Below, piece by piece: positions 18,472 to 25,900 of a DNA stretch of 64,000 nucleotides (its first letter is position 1; each line of letters opens with the position of its first letter). The DNA comes from CAZABC01 sp964483405. GTDB taxonomy: Bacteria > Chloroflexota > Limnocylindria > Limnocylindrales > CSP1-4. The stretch spans positions 5,544-69,543 of the forward strand of contig CAZABC010000012.1 of the NCBI GenBank assembly GCA_964483405.1. Reading direction: 5' to 3'. The position numbers and the translations under genes were made by a program. Below the pieces are notes generated by a model. It was not told where the DNA came from. It saw only the letters and a program-made list of their open reading frames with translations, and searched no databases.

Positions 18472-18500
18472 AGGATACGGCGCCGCCCCGGGAGCGTCAA
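18472..18500 (-). promoter_or_regulatory. Sigma-70-type promoter of rplU-rpmA
   Basis: Minus-strand TTGACG (18495-18500) and TATCCT (18472-18477) are separated by 17 bases. Transcription would start near 18465, leaving a leader of about 80 bases that contains the GCGGCCGC hairpin. Confidence 0.75.
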
Positions 18501-18571
18501 CCGTGCGGGTCGCCCTCGGGTCGCCCGTTCCGGGCGTTCGACGCCCGCTCGCCATCGCCCGCTCCGCGCCC

Positions 18572-19231
18572 CTACGCCGGCTCCCCCGCCACGACCACCC
18601 GCTCGCGCACGCCCGCCGCCATCGCCAGCGGCAGCCCGGTGACGTCCGCCAGCGCCGCGACGACCTCGTCGGGCCGTCCGACGCCGGCGCTCGGATCCGC
18701 CGACAGCCGCATCCGGACGCCGCCGGCCTCCGGACGGAGGTCGAGGAGGAACGGCCGCAGGTCGTAGGCGACGGTCCGGTCCGACCGCTGCCGGACCCGG
18801 TCGATCCGCGGCTGCCCCAGCAGTCGTGCGCAGGCTCCCGCCAGGACCCGCTCGTCGGGTCGTGGCTCGAGCGTGACGACGTAGTCGACCGCGACGACCC
18901 GTCCGGCGAGCGCCGGGGTCCCCATCCAGACGTCGTGGACGTCGACCAGCGCATGGTGCTCGGGCACGACCGGCTCGAGCGCGCCCCGGACCTCGTGACG
19001 GCGGAGGGTCCGGGTCAGCGGCAGCTCGAGCGGCTCCGCGAGCGCGGTGAGCCCGGCCGGCAGCGGGACGCCGAACGACAGGCGGGGCCGGCCGCGACCG
19101 TCGCGCGCGACCGGCAGGTCGGCGGCGAGGACGGCGGCCTCCCAGGCCTCCTGCTCGGCGCGCTGGACGAGGTCGCGCGCGCCCGCATCGCGGCGGTAGA
19201 CGATGCGCCAGCGCTGGACGACATCGGCCAT
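18572..19231 (-). CDS. DUF2344 / TIGR03936 radical-SAM-linked protein
   Basis: Belongs to the DUF2344 family, normally encoded beside or fused to a radical SAM protein (TIGR03960) and found just upstream of the bL21-bL27 genes; its function is not established. The 219-residue form starts ADVVQRWRIVYRRDAGARDL and contains GRPRLSFGVPLPAGLTALAE, corresponding to the family's SPHPRLSFG-type segment. It is transcribed toward rplU, the standard location. No radical SAM gene is next to it here: the upstream neighbour is a divergent permease. Family assignment rests on these segments and on synteny. Confidence 0.75.
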   Translation of the reverse strand: MADVVQRWRIVYRRDAGARDLVQRAEQEAWEAAVLAADLPVARDGRGRPRLSFGVPLPAGLTALAEPLELPLTRTLRRHEVRGALEPVVPEHHALVDVHDVWMGTPALAGRVVAVDYVVTLEPRPDERVLAGACARLLGQPRIDRVRQRSDRTVAYDLRPFLLDLRPEAGGVRMRLSADPSAGVGRPDEVVAALADVTGLPLAMAAGVRERVVVAGEPA

Positions 19232-19287
19232 CGGCGGTCGGACCCTCCCGGCCCCGGTCCCGCCGGTCGGGGACGGCGGGCACCGTC

Positions 19288-19296
19288 TGGTAGTCT
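19288..19296 (+). promoter_or_regulatory. Extended -10 promoter just before the AI-2E-like gene
   Basis: TGG followed by TAGTCT ends nine bases before the ATG at 19305, so transcription would begin about two bases before the start codon. This is a leaderless arrangement; no ribosome-binding sequence could fit. Confidence 0.5.
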
Positions 19297-19304
19297 GCGC
19301 CACG

Positions 19305-20672
19305 ATGGAGGAGCCCGTCGGGACGCTCGCGACCTCCGACGCCGGCGTGGCCGCCGCACCCACCCGGCGCGATCGCCGGCTGCGGCCGCCGACGCTGCGC
19401 GTCGCCGTCCTCCTCGCCGCCGGGATCATCCTCGCGACGATCCTCTACCTCGGCCGGGACGCGCTCGGGCCGTTCGTCCTCGGCCTGTTCCTCGTCTACC
19501 TCCTCGACCCGCTCGTCAGCCTGCTCGGCCGACGGCTCCGGCTGCCACGCTGGCTCGGCGTCCTGGCGACGTATGCGGCGATCGTCGGGGTCCTCGCCCT
19601 CGTCATCCGGGTGACGGTCCCGCCCCTGGTCGAGCAGGTGAAGCGCCTGATCGACGAGCTCCCGGCGCTGCTCCAGGTCTGGATCGACGCCCTCGAACGG
19701 ACGATCGCCGACCTCGACCTCCTCCCGGCGACGATCCGCGAGGAGCTCATTCGGACCCTCGAGGAGTACCAAGAGCTGCTGATCGGCGGCGCCGGCTCGA
19801 TCGACTGGAGCGGCATCGCCGACCTCCTCCCCTGGGGCTCGCTTGCCAGCCCGGTGGCCCGGATCGTCACCGCGTTCTTCGCCTATCTCGTGATCCCGAT
19901 CTTCGTCTTCTACCTCCTCAAGGACCGACCGGCGCTCGTCCGCGCGGTCGAGACCTCGGTGCCGCGCGAGTGGCGACCGGACCTCGGCGCGGTCGCCTCG
20001 ATCGTGGACCGGGTCTTCGGTCGCTGGGTCCGCGGCCAGCTCCTGCTCGGATTCGTCGTCGGCCTCGCGACGTTCGTCGGCCTCGAGCTGCTGGCCCTGA
20101 CGATCGACCCCGTCTTCGCCGACTTCGCGATCATCCTGGCCATCCTCGCGGGCCTCCTCGAGCTCGTGCCGATCATCGGCCCGATCATCGCCGCGATCCC
20201 CCTGATCCTCATCGGGGCGACGGCCGGCATCGAGGGCGTGATCGCGGCCTTCCTCCTCGCGCTCGTCATCCAGCAGGTCGAGAACAACTTCCTCGTCCCC
20301 AAGATCCAGGGCGACGCGACCGACCTCCACCCGTCGATCGTCATCGCCGGGATCGTCATCGGTGGCTCGATCGGCGGCATCCTCGGGGCGATCCTCGCCC
20401 TGCCGGCCACCGCGGCGTTCCGCGACGTCGTCCGGTACCTGTTCGTCCGGACCGGTCCGGATCCGATCGCCGTCGACGCGGCGCTCGAGATGGCGCTCCA
20501 GCCCGCGCAGTGGCGCGCCGCGATGGATCCCGAGCCACCGGACGCCGGGCCGCCGGGTCCGGCCGCGGCGGGCGACGCCGCACTGGAGATGGCCGACCGG
20601 GCCTCCGGCAGCGGCGGGCCGCCGAGCGACGCGCTCGCCGACGGCCCGCTCGGGGACGAGCCGGCCGGGTGA
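19305..20672 (+). CDS. AI-2E family transporter (PerM-like permease)
   Basis: Multi-pass membrane protein of the AI-2 exporter/PerM superfamily; members export small molecules or act as sodium/proton antiporters, and the substrate here is unknown. The 455-residue sequence has a short basic N-terminus and about eight membrane helices. It has the family's long amphipathic stretch after helix 3 (VPPLVEQVKRLIDELP) and the conserved LLELVPIIGPIIAAIP and QQVENNFLVPKIQG motifs near residues 285-330. A ~60-residue Gly/Pro/Ala-rich tail is unusual. The ATG at 19305 follows a -10 box closely. The stop overlaps the next gene (GTGA). Confidence 0.9.
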   Translation: MEEPVGTLATSDAGVAAAPTRRDRRLRPPTLRVAVLLAAGIILATILYLGRDALGPFVLGLFLVYLLDPLVSLLGRRLRLPRWLGVLATYAAIVGVLALVIRVTVPPLVEQVKRLIDELPALLQVWIDALERTIADLDLLPATIREELIRTLEEYQELLIGGAGSIDWSGIADLLPWGSLASPVARIVTAFFAYLVIPIFVFYLLKDRPALVRAVETSVPREWRPDLGAVASIVDRVFGRWVRGQLLLGFVVGLATFVGLELLALTIDPVFADFAIILAILAGLLELVPIIGPIIAAIPLILIGATAGIEGVIAAFLLALVIQQVENNFLVPKIQGDATDLHPSIVIAGIVIGGSIGGILGAILALPATAAFRDVVRYLFVRTGPDPIAVDAALEMALQPAQWRAAMDPEPPDAGPPGPAAAGDAALEMADRASGSGGPPSDALADGPLGDEPAG

Positions 20673-21409
20673 GCGAGCAACGGTCGGGCCTGCCTCCCGG
20701 CGTCGACGCCTACAAGGTCCTCCAGGTCGACCCGGAGGCGGACCCGGACGTCATCCAGGCCGCCTACCGCCGCCTCGCCCAGAAGCACCACCCCGACCGG
20801 GCGACCGGCGACGATGCCGCCCGCCGGATGATCGCCATCAACGCGGCCTGGGAGATCCTCCGTGACCCCGACCGCCGGGTGCGCTACGACGCGGAGCGCG
20901 CCGCGGCGGCGGACCGACCCGCCCACCCCGGGCCCGGGAGGCCGGCGACGAAGCCGGCGTCCGCACCGGGCGCCTCGGCCGCCGGCGCATCCGGCTGGGG
21001 CCCCGACGCGCCCGGCGCCACGGGCTCGCCGGGCCCGGGTCCAGGCACGACGCCAGGCTCGTCGGGCGGCCCGCGACCCGAGACCGTCTCGTCCGACTGG
21101 ACGAGCGGCCGCTCCCACCAGGGCGGCGGCTACGACCCCAGGACGATGCGCTCGCCCGACGGGCACGGTGCCGCCGGGCCGCCGCGGGGCGAGGCGTCGG
21201 GGTCGGTCCTCAACTTCGGGCGCTATGCCGGCTGGTCGCTCGGCCAGGTCGCCCGCGTCGACGTCGAGTACCTCGAGTGGCTGGACCGCGCTCCCATCGG
21301 TCGGGCGTATCGCGACGAGCTCGACGTCCTGCTCCGGGCGCTCGGCCGTCGACGGGCGGCCCGTCCCGGCGAGGGTGAGGGCAAGCGGGGGCTCTTCCGG
21401 CGTCGATAG
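20669..21409 (+). CDS. DnaJ-like J-domain protein
   Basis: Small co-chaperone-type protein expected to stimulate an Hsp70 (DnaK) ATPase. The N-terminal J domain (about residues 10-70) contains YKVLQVDPEADPDVIQAAYR and the essential HPD in QKHHPDRATGDD. A Gly/Pro-rich linker (75-175) follows, then a C-terminal block VLNFGRYAGWSLGQVARVD-VEYLEWL found in other actinobacterial and chloroflexal J proteins. It lacks the zinc-finger and substrate-binding domains of true DnaJ. The GTG at 20669 overlaps the permease stop, so the two are translated together. The client is unknown. Confidence 0.85.
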   Translation: MSEQRSGLPPGVDAYKVLQVDPEADPDVIQAAYRRLAQKHHPDRATGDDAARRMIAINAAWEILRDPDRRVRYDAERAAAADRPAHPGPGRPATKPASAPGASAAGASGWGPDAPGATGSPGPGPGTTPGSSGGPRPETVSSDWTSGRSHQGGGYDPRTMRSPDGHGAAGPPRGEASGSVLNFGRYAGWSLGQVARVDVEYLEWLDRAPIGRAYRDELDVLLRALGRRRAARPGEGEGKRGLFRRR

Positions 21410-21444
21410 GTCGCCGGCGTCGATCGGCCCTCGCGGCTCGCCGG

Positions 21445-22695
21445 TCAGGCCGGCGTGGCCCCGGCATCCCCCCGTGCCGCCTCCTCCGCGACCGCCCGCG
21501 GGATCGACTGGTTGAGCATGATCGGCGCGAGCACCGTCGTCAGGACGACCGCGACGAGGACGGCGCTGAAGACGTCGCCGGTCAGGATGCCGGCGCCGAG
21601 ACCGAGCGTCGCGACGACGATGCCGACCTCGCCGCGCGGCACCATCCCGACGCCGACGGTGATCGAGCCCCACCGGCCGAGCGACCGGGCGCCGATGATC
21701 CCGCCGGCTGCCTTCGTGACGACGCCGACGACGACGAGGACCAGGGCGAGGACCGCCACCTGTGGCTCGAGGAGCGCGCCGAGGTCGACCTGGGCGCCGG
21801 TGACGGCGAAGAAGAAGGGGGTGAAGATCAGGGCGAGCGGCTTCATGTCGTGCTCGAGCTCGTCCTGGGCCTCGGTCTCGGCGACGATCAGGCCGGCGAC
21901 GAACGCCCCGATGATCGCGGCCAGGCCGACCCACGCCGCGAACAGGGCGAGGCCGAGCATGAAGATGAACGCGGGCACGAGCGGCGTGTCCGCGAAGAGC
22001 GGCCAGGTGAAGACCTCGCGCCGCAGCCCGCGAGCCCGGCGCGCCGCCGCGAAGCCGAGCAGGACGAGGCCGACCGCGGCGACCGCGACGAACACGGTCG
22101 ACGCCGACAGGTCGCCCTCGGTCGCGCCCTCGACGATGCCGATGAGGATGAGGGCGAGGACGTCGTCGATGACCGCGGCGCCGAGGACGACCCTGGCGAA
22201 CGTCCGGTCGAGCACCCCGATGTCGGCGAGCACCTTGCTCGTGACCCCGATGCTCGTCGCGCAGAGGGCAAGCCCGATGAACAGCGACGTGTCGAGCGGC
22301 GCGTCGACGATGAGGCCGATGGCGACGCCGGCGAGGATCGGCAGGACGAGGCCGATGATCGCGGTCAGGATGGCCGGCCGGCCGACCGCGAGCAGGTCGT
22401 CGGTCCGGACCTCGAGCCCGACGGTGAAGAGCAGGATGACGACGCCGATCTCGGAGAAGACGAAGGCCGTCTCGCCCGGGGTCACCAGGCCGAGGGCGAA
22501 GGGCCCGACGACGAAGCCGCCGGCGAGCTCGCCGACGACGCCCGGCTGATGGAGCCGGCGGGCGACCTCCTCGCCGACCTTCGCCGCGACGAGGAGGATG
22601 AACAGCCCCAGGATGACCGAGAGGAGCTCCTCGCTGCCGGCGGTCGGGTCGGACGGTCGTGGGAGCGGCGGCAGGTCGACGAAGAACGGTGGCAT
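21445..22695 (-). CDS. CPA2-family cation:proton antiporter (KefB/NapA-like)
   Basis: Monovalent cation/proton antiporter with about 12-13 membrane helices in 416 residues. Typical features are the helix-4 region (LCATSIGVTSKVLADIG), the Asp-Asp pair in AAVIDDVLALILIG that forms the ion site, and the FFFAVTGAQVDLGAL and GMVPRGEVGIVVA segments. There is no C-terminal RCK/TrkA nucleotide-binding domain. It starts at ATG 22695, eight bases after the next upstream gene, an ArsB/NhaD-like permease, and is last in a three-gene transport operon with a CBS protein. The ion (Na or K) is not readable. Confidence 0.9.
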   Translation of the reverse strand: MPPFFVDLPPLPRPSDPTAGSEELLSVILGLFILLVAAKVGEEVARRLHQPGVVGELAGGFVVGPFALGLVTPGETAFVFSEIGVVILLFTVGLEVRTDDLLAVGRPAILTAIIGLVLPILAGVAIGLIVDAPLDTSLFIGLALCATSIGVTSKVLADIGVLDRTFARVVLGAAVIDDVLALILIGIVEGATEGDLSASTVFVAVAAVGLVLLGFAAARRARGLRREVFTWPLFADTPLVPAFIFMLGLALFAAWVGLAAIIGAFVAGLIVAETEAQDELEHDMKPLALIFTPFFFAVTGAQVDLGALLEPQVAVLALVLVVVGVVTKAAGGIIGARSLGRWGSITVGVGMVPRGEVGIVVATLGLGAGILTGDVFSAVLVAVVLTTVLAPIMLNQSIPRAVAEEAARGDAGATPA

Positions 22696-22703
22696 CGGCG
22701 CTC

Positions 22704-23969
22704 CTAGGCGAGGAACCGGACCCAGAGGTAGACGGTCGAGATCGCGATCGACATGACCGTGACCGGGATCCCGAACCGGAGGAAGGCGCCGAACGTGATC
22801 CGGTGGCCGGCGCGGGCGGCGACACCGGCGACGACGACGTTCGCCGACGCGCCGATGAGCGTCGCGTTCCCGCCCAGGCAGGCGCCGAGCGCGAGCGCCC
22901 ACCAGAGCGGCTCGACCTCGAGGCCGGCCTCGCCGAGCGCCTCCACGACCGGGATCATCGTCGCCGTGTACGGGATGTTGTCGATGATCGCGGACACCAC
23001 CGCCGACAGCCAGAGCAGGCCGATCGTCGTCGCGGCCTGGTCGCCGCCGGTGATGTCGAGGACGATCTCCGCGACCGCATCGATGATGCCGACCGCGACG
23101 ATCCCCTCGACGAGGATGAACAGCCCCACGAAGAACGCGATCGTCGGCCACTCGACCTCGCGGAGCATCTCGATCGGGTCGGCCCGAACGACGAGCATGA
23201 GGATCGCCGCACCGAGCAGCGCGACCGTGGCCGGCTCGAGGCCGAGCGGGCTCGCGAGCAGGAAGCCGACGATCGTCGCGCCGAGGACCGCGAGCGACCG
23301 CAGCATCCGGGACCGGTCGGTGATGACCTCGTCGGCGACGAGGCCCTCGACCGCCGTGGAGCCGTCGACGGCGCCGGCGATCCCGCGGGCGAACTGCCAG
23401 CGGGCCATCACGAGGAACACCCCGAAGATGATGACGACGACCGGCGTCATCAGGAGGACGAAGTCGAGGAAGTCGAGCCCGGCCGCCGAGCCGATGAGGA
23501 TGTTCGGAGGGTCGCCGATGAGCGTCGCCGTCCCGCCGATGTTCGAGGCGAGGATCTGGCTGACGAGGAACGGGATCGGCGACACCCGGAGCACCGCGGC
23601 GACGTAGATCGTCACCGGCGCGATGAGGACGACGGTCGTGACGTTGTCGAGGAACGCGGACAGGACGGCCGTGACGGTCGCGAGGACGAGCAGGAGCGCC
23701 ATCGGCGACGCCCCGACCGCGCGGACCGCGCGGATCGCTACCCACTGGAAGAAGCCGGTCCCACTCAGGATCCCGGCCATGACCATCATCGCCGCGAGGA
23801 GCAGGATCACCTCGAGGTCGACCGCCCCGAAGCCCTCCTCCTGGTCGATGACCCCTAGGACGATCATCAGCGCGCCACCGAGCAGGGCGACGATCGTCCG
23901 GTCGATCCGCTCGCTCGCGATCAGCGCGTACGTCGCGACGAAGACCGCCGCGGCGATCCAGGGATCCAC
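22704..23969 (-). CDS. ArsB/NhaD superfamily permease (SLC13-like)
   Basis: Twelve-helix ion transporter of 421 residues in the ArsB/NhaD superfamily. Both inverted-repeat halves carry the helix-break signatures FLDNVTTVVLIAPV / SNIGGTATLIGDPPN and IDNIPYTATMIPVV / GGNATLIGASANV. These motifs fit both sodium/proton antiporters (NhaD) and anion pumps or carboxylate/phosphate carriers, so the cargo is open. There is no arsenic gene nearby. Its position between a CPA2 antiporter and a CBS protein favours inorganic cation homeostasis. The gene starts four bases after the CBS stop. Confidence 0.88.
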   Translation of the reverse strand: MDPWIAAAVFVATYALIASERIDRTIVALLGGALMIVLGVIDQEEGFGAVDLEVILLLAAMMVMAGILSGTGFFQWVAIRAVRAVGASPMALLLVLATVTAVLSAFLDNVTTVVLIAPVTIYVAAVLRVSPIPFLVSQILASNIGGTATLIGDPPNILIGSAAGLDFLDFVLLMTPVVVIIFGVFLVMARWQFARGIAGAVDGSTAVEGLVADEVITDRSRMLRSLAVLGATIVGFLLASPLGLEPATVALLGAAILMLVVRADPIEMLREVEWPTIAFFVGLFILVEGIVAVGIIDAVAEIVLDITGGDQAATTIGLLWLSAVVSAIIDNIPYTATMIPVVEALGEAGLEVEPLWWALALGACLGGNATLIGASANVVVAGVAARAGHRITFGAFLRFGIPVTVMSIAISTVYLWVRFLA

Positions 23970-23973
23970 CGGA

Positions 23974-24483
23974 TCAGCCGCCGGCCGTGGGATCAGGAGT
24001 CGTCGGCTCCCCCTCGACGACGAGGTAGGCGAGTTCGAGGGCGTCGACGTAGCCGATCGGTCGCCCCTCGCGGTCGACGACGTAGACGCCGGACAGCGAG
24101 TGGTGGTGCATCCGCCGGAACGCCTTGGCGATGGACGTCTGTGGCGTGACCGTCACCGGTGCCTTCATCACGTCACCGGCCGTCCTCGATCCGACGACGA
24201 CCCCGAAGTGAGCGATGTCGTCGACGTCCTCGATGTCGGCAAGGAGGGCCTCGGGGATCGTCCGGGCGACGACAGCCTCGACGAGGTCGCGGATCGGGAT
24301 CGTGCCGACCAGCCGGCCATCGCCGTCCACGACACCGATCAGCCTCGTGGTCGGGTGGCCCGCCGCGCGGCGAAGGACCTCGACGACGTCGGTCTCGAGC
24401 GGGACGGAGAGCGGCTCGAAGGCGAGGAGACCCTCGCAGGCCTCGACCGGCGTCGAGCGGGTGACCCTGGGTCGCCCGGTCAC
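23974..24483 (-). CDS. CBS-domain pair protein
   Basis: A 169-residue stand-alone Bateman module: two CBS domains (about residues 20-75 and 103-158), each with the sheet-helix pattern and the GVVDGDGRLVGTIPIRDLV and VYVVDREGRPIGYVDALEL strands. Such modules bind adenine nucleotides and regulate transporters or enzymes. The region between the domains (EALLADIEDVDDIAHFGVVV) resembles the MgtE cytosolic domain. It is first or second in the operon with two ion transporters, which suggests it senses adenylate charge or magnesium for them; this is an inference. Confidence 0.85.
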   Translation of the reverse strand: MTGRPRVTRSTPVEACEGLLAFEPLSVPLETDVVEVLRRAAGHPTTRLIGVVDGDGRLVGTIPIRDLVEAVVARTIPEALLADIEDVDDIAHFGVVVGSRTAGDVMKAPVTVTPQTSIAKAFRRMHHHSLSGVYVVDREGRPIGYVDALELAYLVVEGEPTTPDPTAGG

Positions 24484-24578
24484 CCCGCCCGCTCGTCGCC
24501 GGCCGCCACCACCGGCGTCACGGGGCGCTGATCGCCACCGGACCTCGACTCCCTGGGCTCGCTGGAGCGCACGATCAT
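24480..24578 (-). CDS. Possible 32-codon leaderless ORF before the CBS gene
   Basis: An ATG at 24578 lies ten bases after a minus-strand TACAGT -10-like box (24588-24593). The 32-codon frame ends in a TGA overlapping the CBS start (ATGA), the coupling style used throughout this window. The peptide (MIVRSSEPRESRSGGD onward) resembles no family. It may be a coupling leader or chance; the CBS gene could also be the first true cistron. Confidence 0.25.
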   Translation of the reverse strand: MIVRSSEPRESRSGGDQRPVTPVVAAGDERAG

Positions 24579-24739
24579 CGTCCGTCCACTGTAGCCGACG
24601 GCGACGCGGTCCGGCGGCCCGACGGGCGCAGGCCCGCGGGCGGCACCGCGGCGGGACCTGCGGGTCTGACGCATCGACGGGCGTATCGCGCGGGCGGCGT
24701 CACCCCGCCCCCATCGCCACTGGCGTCAGCGTTGCGGCG

Positions 24740-25900
24740 TCACCACTCGGCGCGCGACTGCCGGATGTTGATGCTCTGCACGATCCCGAGCCCGAGGGCG
24801 AGGCTGATGAGCGACGCGCCGCCGTGGGTGATGAACGGGAGCGGGATGCCGGTGATCGGCATCACCCCGAGGACCATCCCCGCGTTGACGACGAGCTGGA
24901 ACAGGAGCATCGAGGCGACGCCACTCGCGAAGGCGAGCCCGAACGGGTCACGCGACCGCCAGGCGGCGACGAGCACGCGCCAGATCAGCAGGGCGAAGAG
25001 CGTGAACAGGACGGCCCCGCCGACGAACCCGAGCTCCTCGGCCAGGATCGCGAGGACGAAGTCGGTCGTCTGGACCGGCAGGAAGTCGAGCTGGTTCTGC
25101 GTGCCGTTCGTGAGGCCCTTGCCCATCAGCCCGCCCGAACCGACCGCGATCTGGGCCTGGTAGAGCTGGTAGCCGGCGCCCTGGATGTCGCCGCCGGCGT
25201 CGAGGAACGCCGTGATCCGCTCCTTCTGGTAGTCGCGCAGGACGTTCGACCAGACGAACGGCATCGACGCCACGACGGCCGCGGCCCCGACCCCGAGCCA
25301 CTTGAGGCTCGCCCCGCTCATGAACAGCATCCCGACGAGGATCGCTCCGAAGACGAGCGACGTGCCGAGGTCGGGCTGCATCAGGACGAGGATCCACGGC
25401 GGCACCACGAGCAGGCAGGCGCCGAGGATGGCGAGCGGCGAGCCGAGCCGGCCCTGGCGCGTGGCGAGGTAGTTGGCGAGGACCGCGATCATGAGGATCT
25501 TCGCGAGCTCGCTGAACTGGAAGGTGAGGGGGCCGAGCGAGATCCAGCGCGAGGTCCCGCCGACGCCGCCACCGATCGCGAGGGTCAGGACCAGCAGGCC
25601 GAGGTTCACGAAGTAGATCGGCCAGGCGAACGTCCGCAGCCAGCGATAGTCGAACGCCGTCGCCAGCGAGAAGACGACGATGGCGAGGCCGGCCCACAGG
25701 AGCCCGCGGGTGAAGGTCGACCCTGAGTCGAGCACGGACGATCCCTGCTCGACGCTGTTCGTGTAGGCCATCACGAGACCGAAGCCGGCAAGGAGGGCGG
25801 CGTAGATCGTCAGCTGGAGGTCGTAGCGGCGCCAGACCGCCCCGACGGAGCGCTGGGCCCAGTCGGTGACGCGCGCGGGCTCGGCTCGCAGGACGCCCAT
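24740..25900 (-). CDS. rodA: Peptidoglycan glycosyltransferase RodA (SEDS family)
   Basis: SEDS polymerase that extends glycan strands during cell elongation, paired with a class B PBP. The 386-residue protein has ~10 membrane helices, the conserved QPDLGTSLVFGAILVGM segment and the large extracellular loop with GQ/GSGGLMGKGLTNGTQNQLDF, LPVQTTDFVLAILAEE and PLPFITHGGASL near the C-terminus. Its ATG overlaps the mrdA stop by one base (TGATG), as expected for the cognate PBP2-RodA pair. It is the last gene of mreD-mrdA-rodA. Confidence 0.95.
   Translation of the reverse strand: MGVLRAEPARVTDWAQRSVGAVWRRYDLQLTIYAALLAGFGLVMAYTNSVEQGSSVLDSGSTFTRGLLWAGLAIVVFSLATAFDYRWLRTFAWPIYFVNLGLLVLTLAIGGGVGGTSRWISLGPLTFQFSELAKILMIAVLANYLATRQGRLGSPLAILGACLLVVPPWILVLMQPDLGTSLVFGAILVGMLFMSGASLKWLGVGAAAVVASMPFVWSNVLRDYQKERITAFLDAGGDIQGAGYQLYQAQIAVGSGGLMGKGLTNGTQNQLDFLPVQTTDFVLAILAEELGFVGGAVLFTLFALLIWRVLVAAWRSRDPFGLAFASGVASMLLFQLVVNAGMVLGVMPITGIPLPFITHGGASLISLALGLGIVQSINIRQSRAEW

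Noticed and set aside
24579..24674. Upstream part of a 64-codon open frame before the CBS gene
   Set aside because: The part upstream of ATG 24578 is Arg/Gly-rich filler lying on the presumed promoter; only the 32-codon version is kept, at low confidence.
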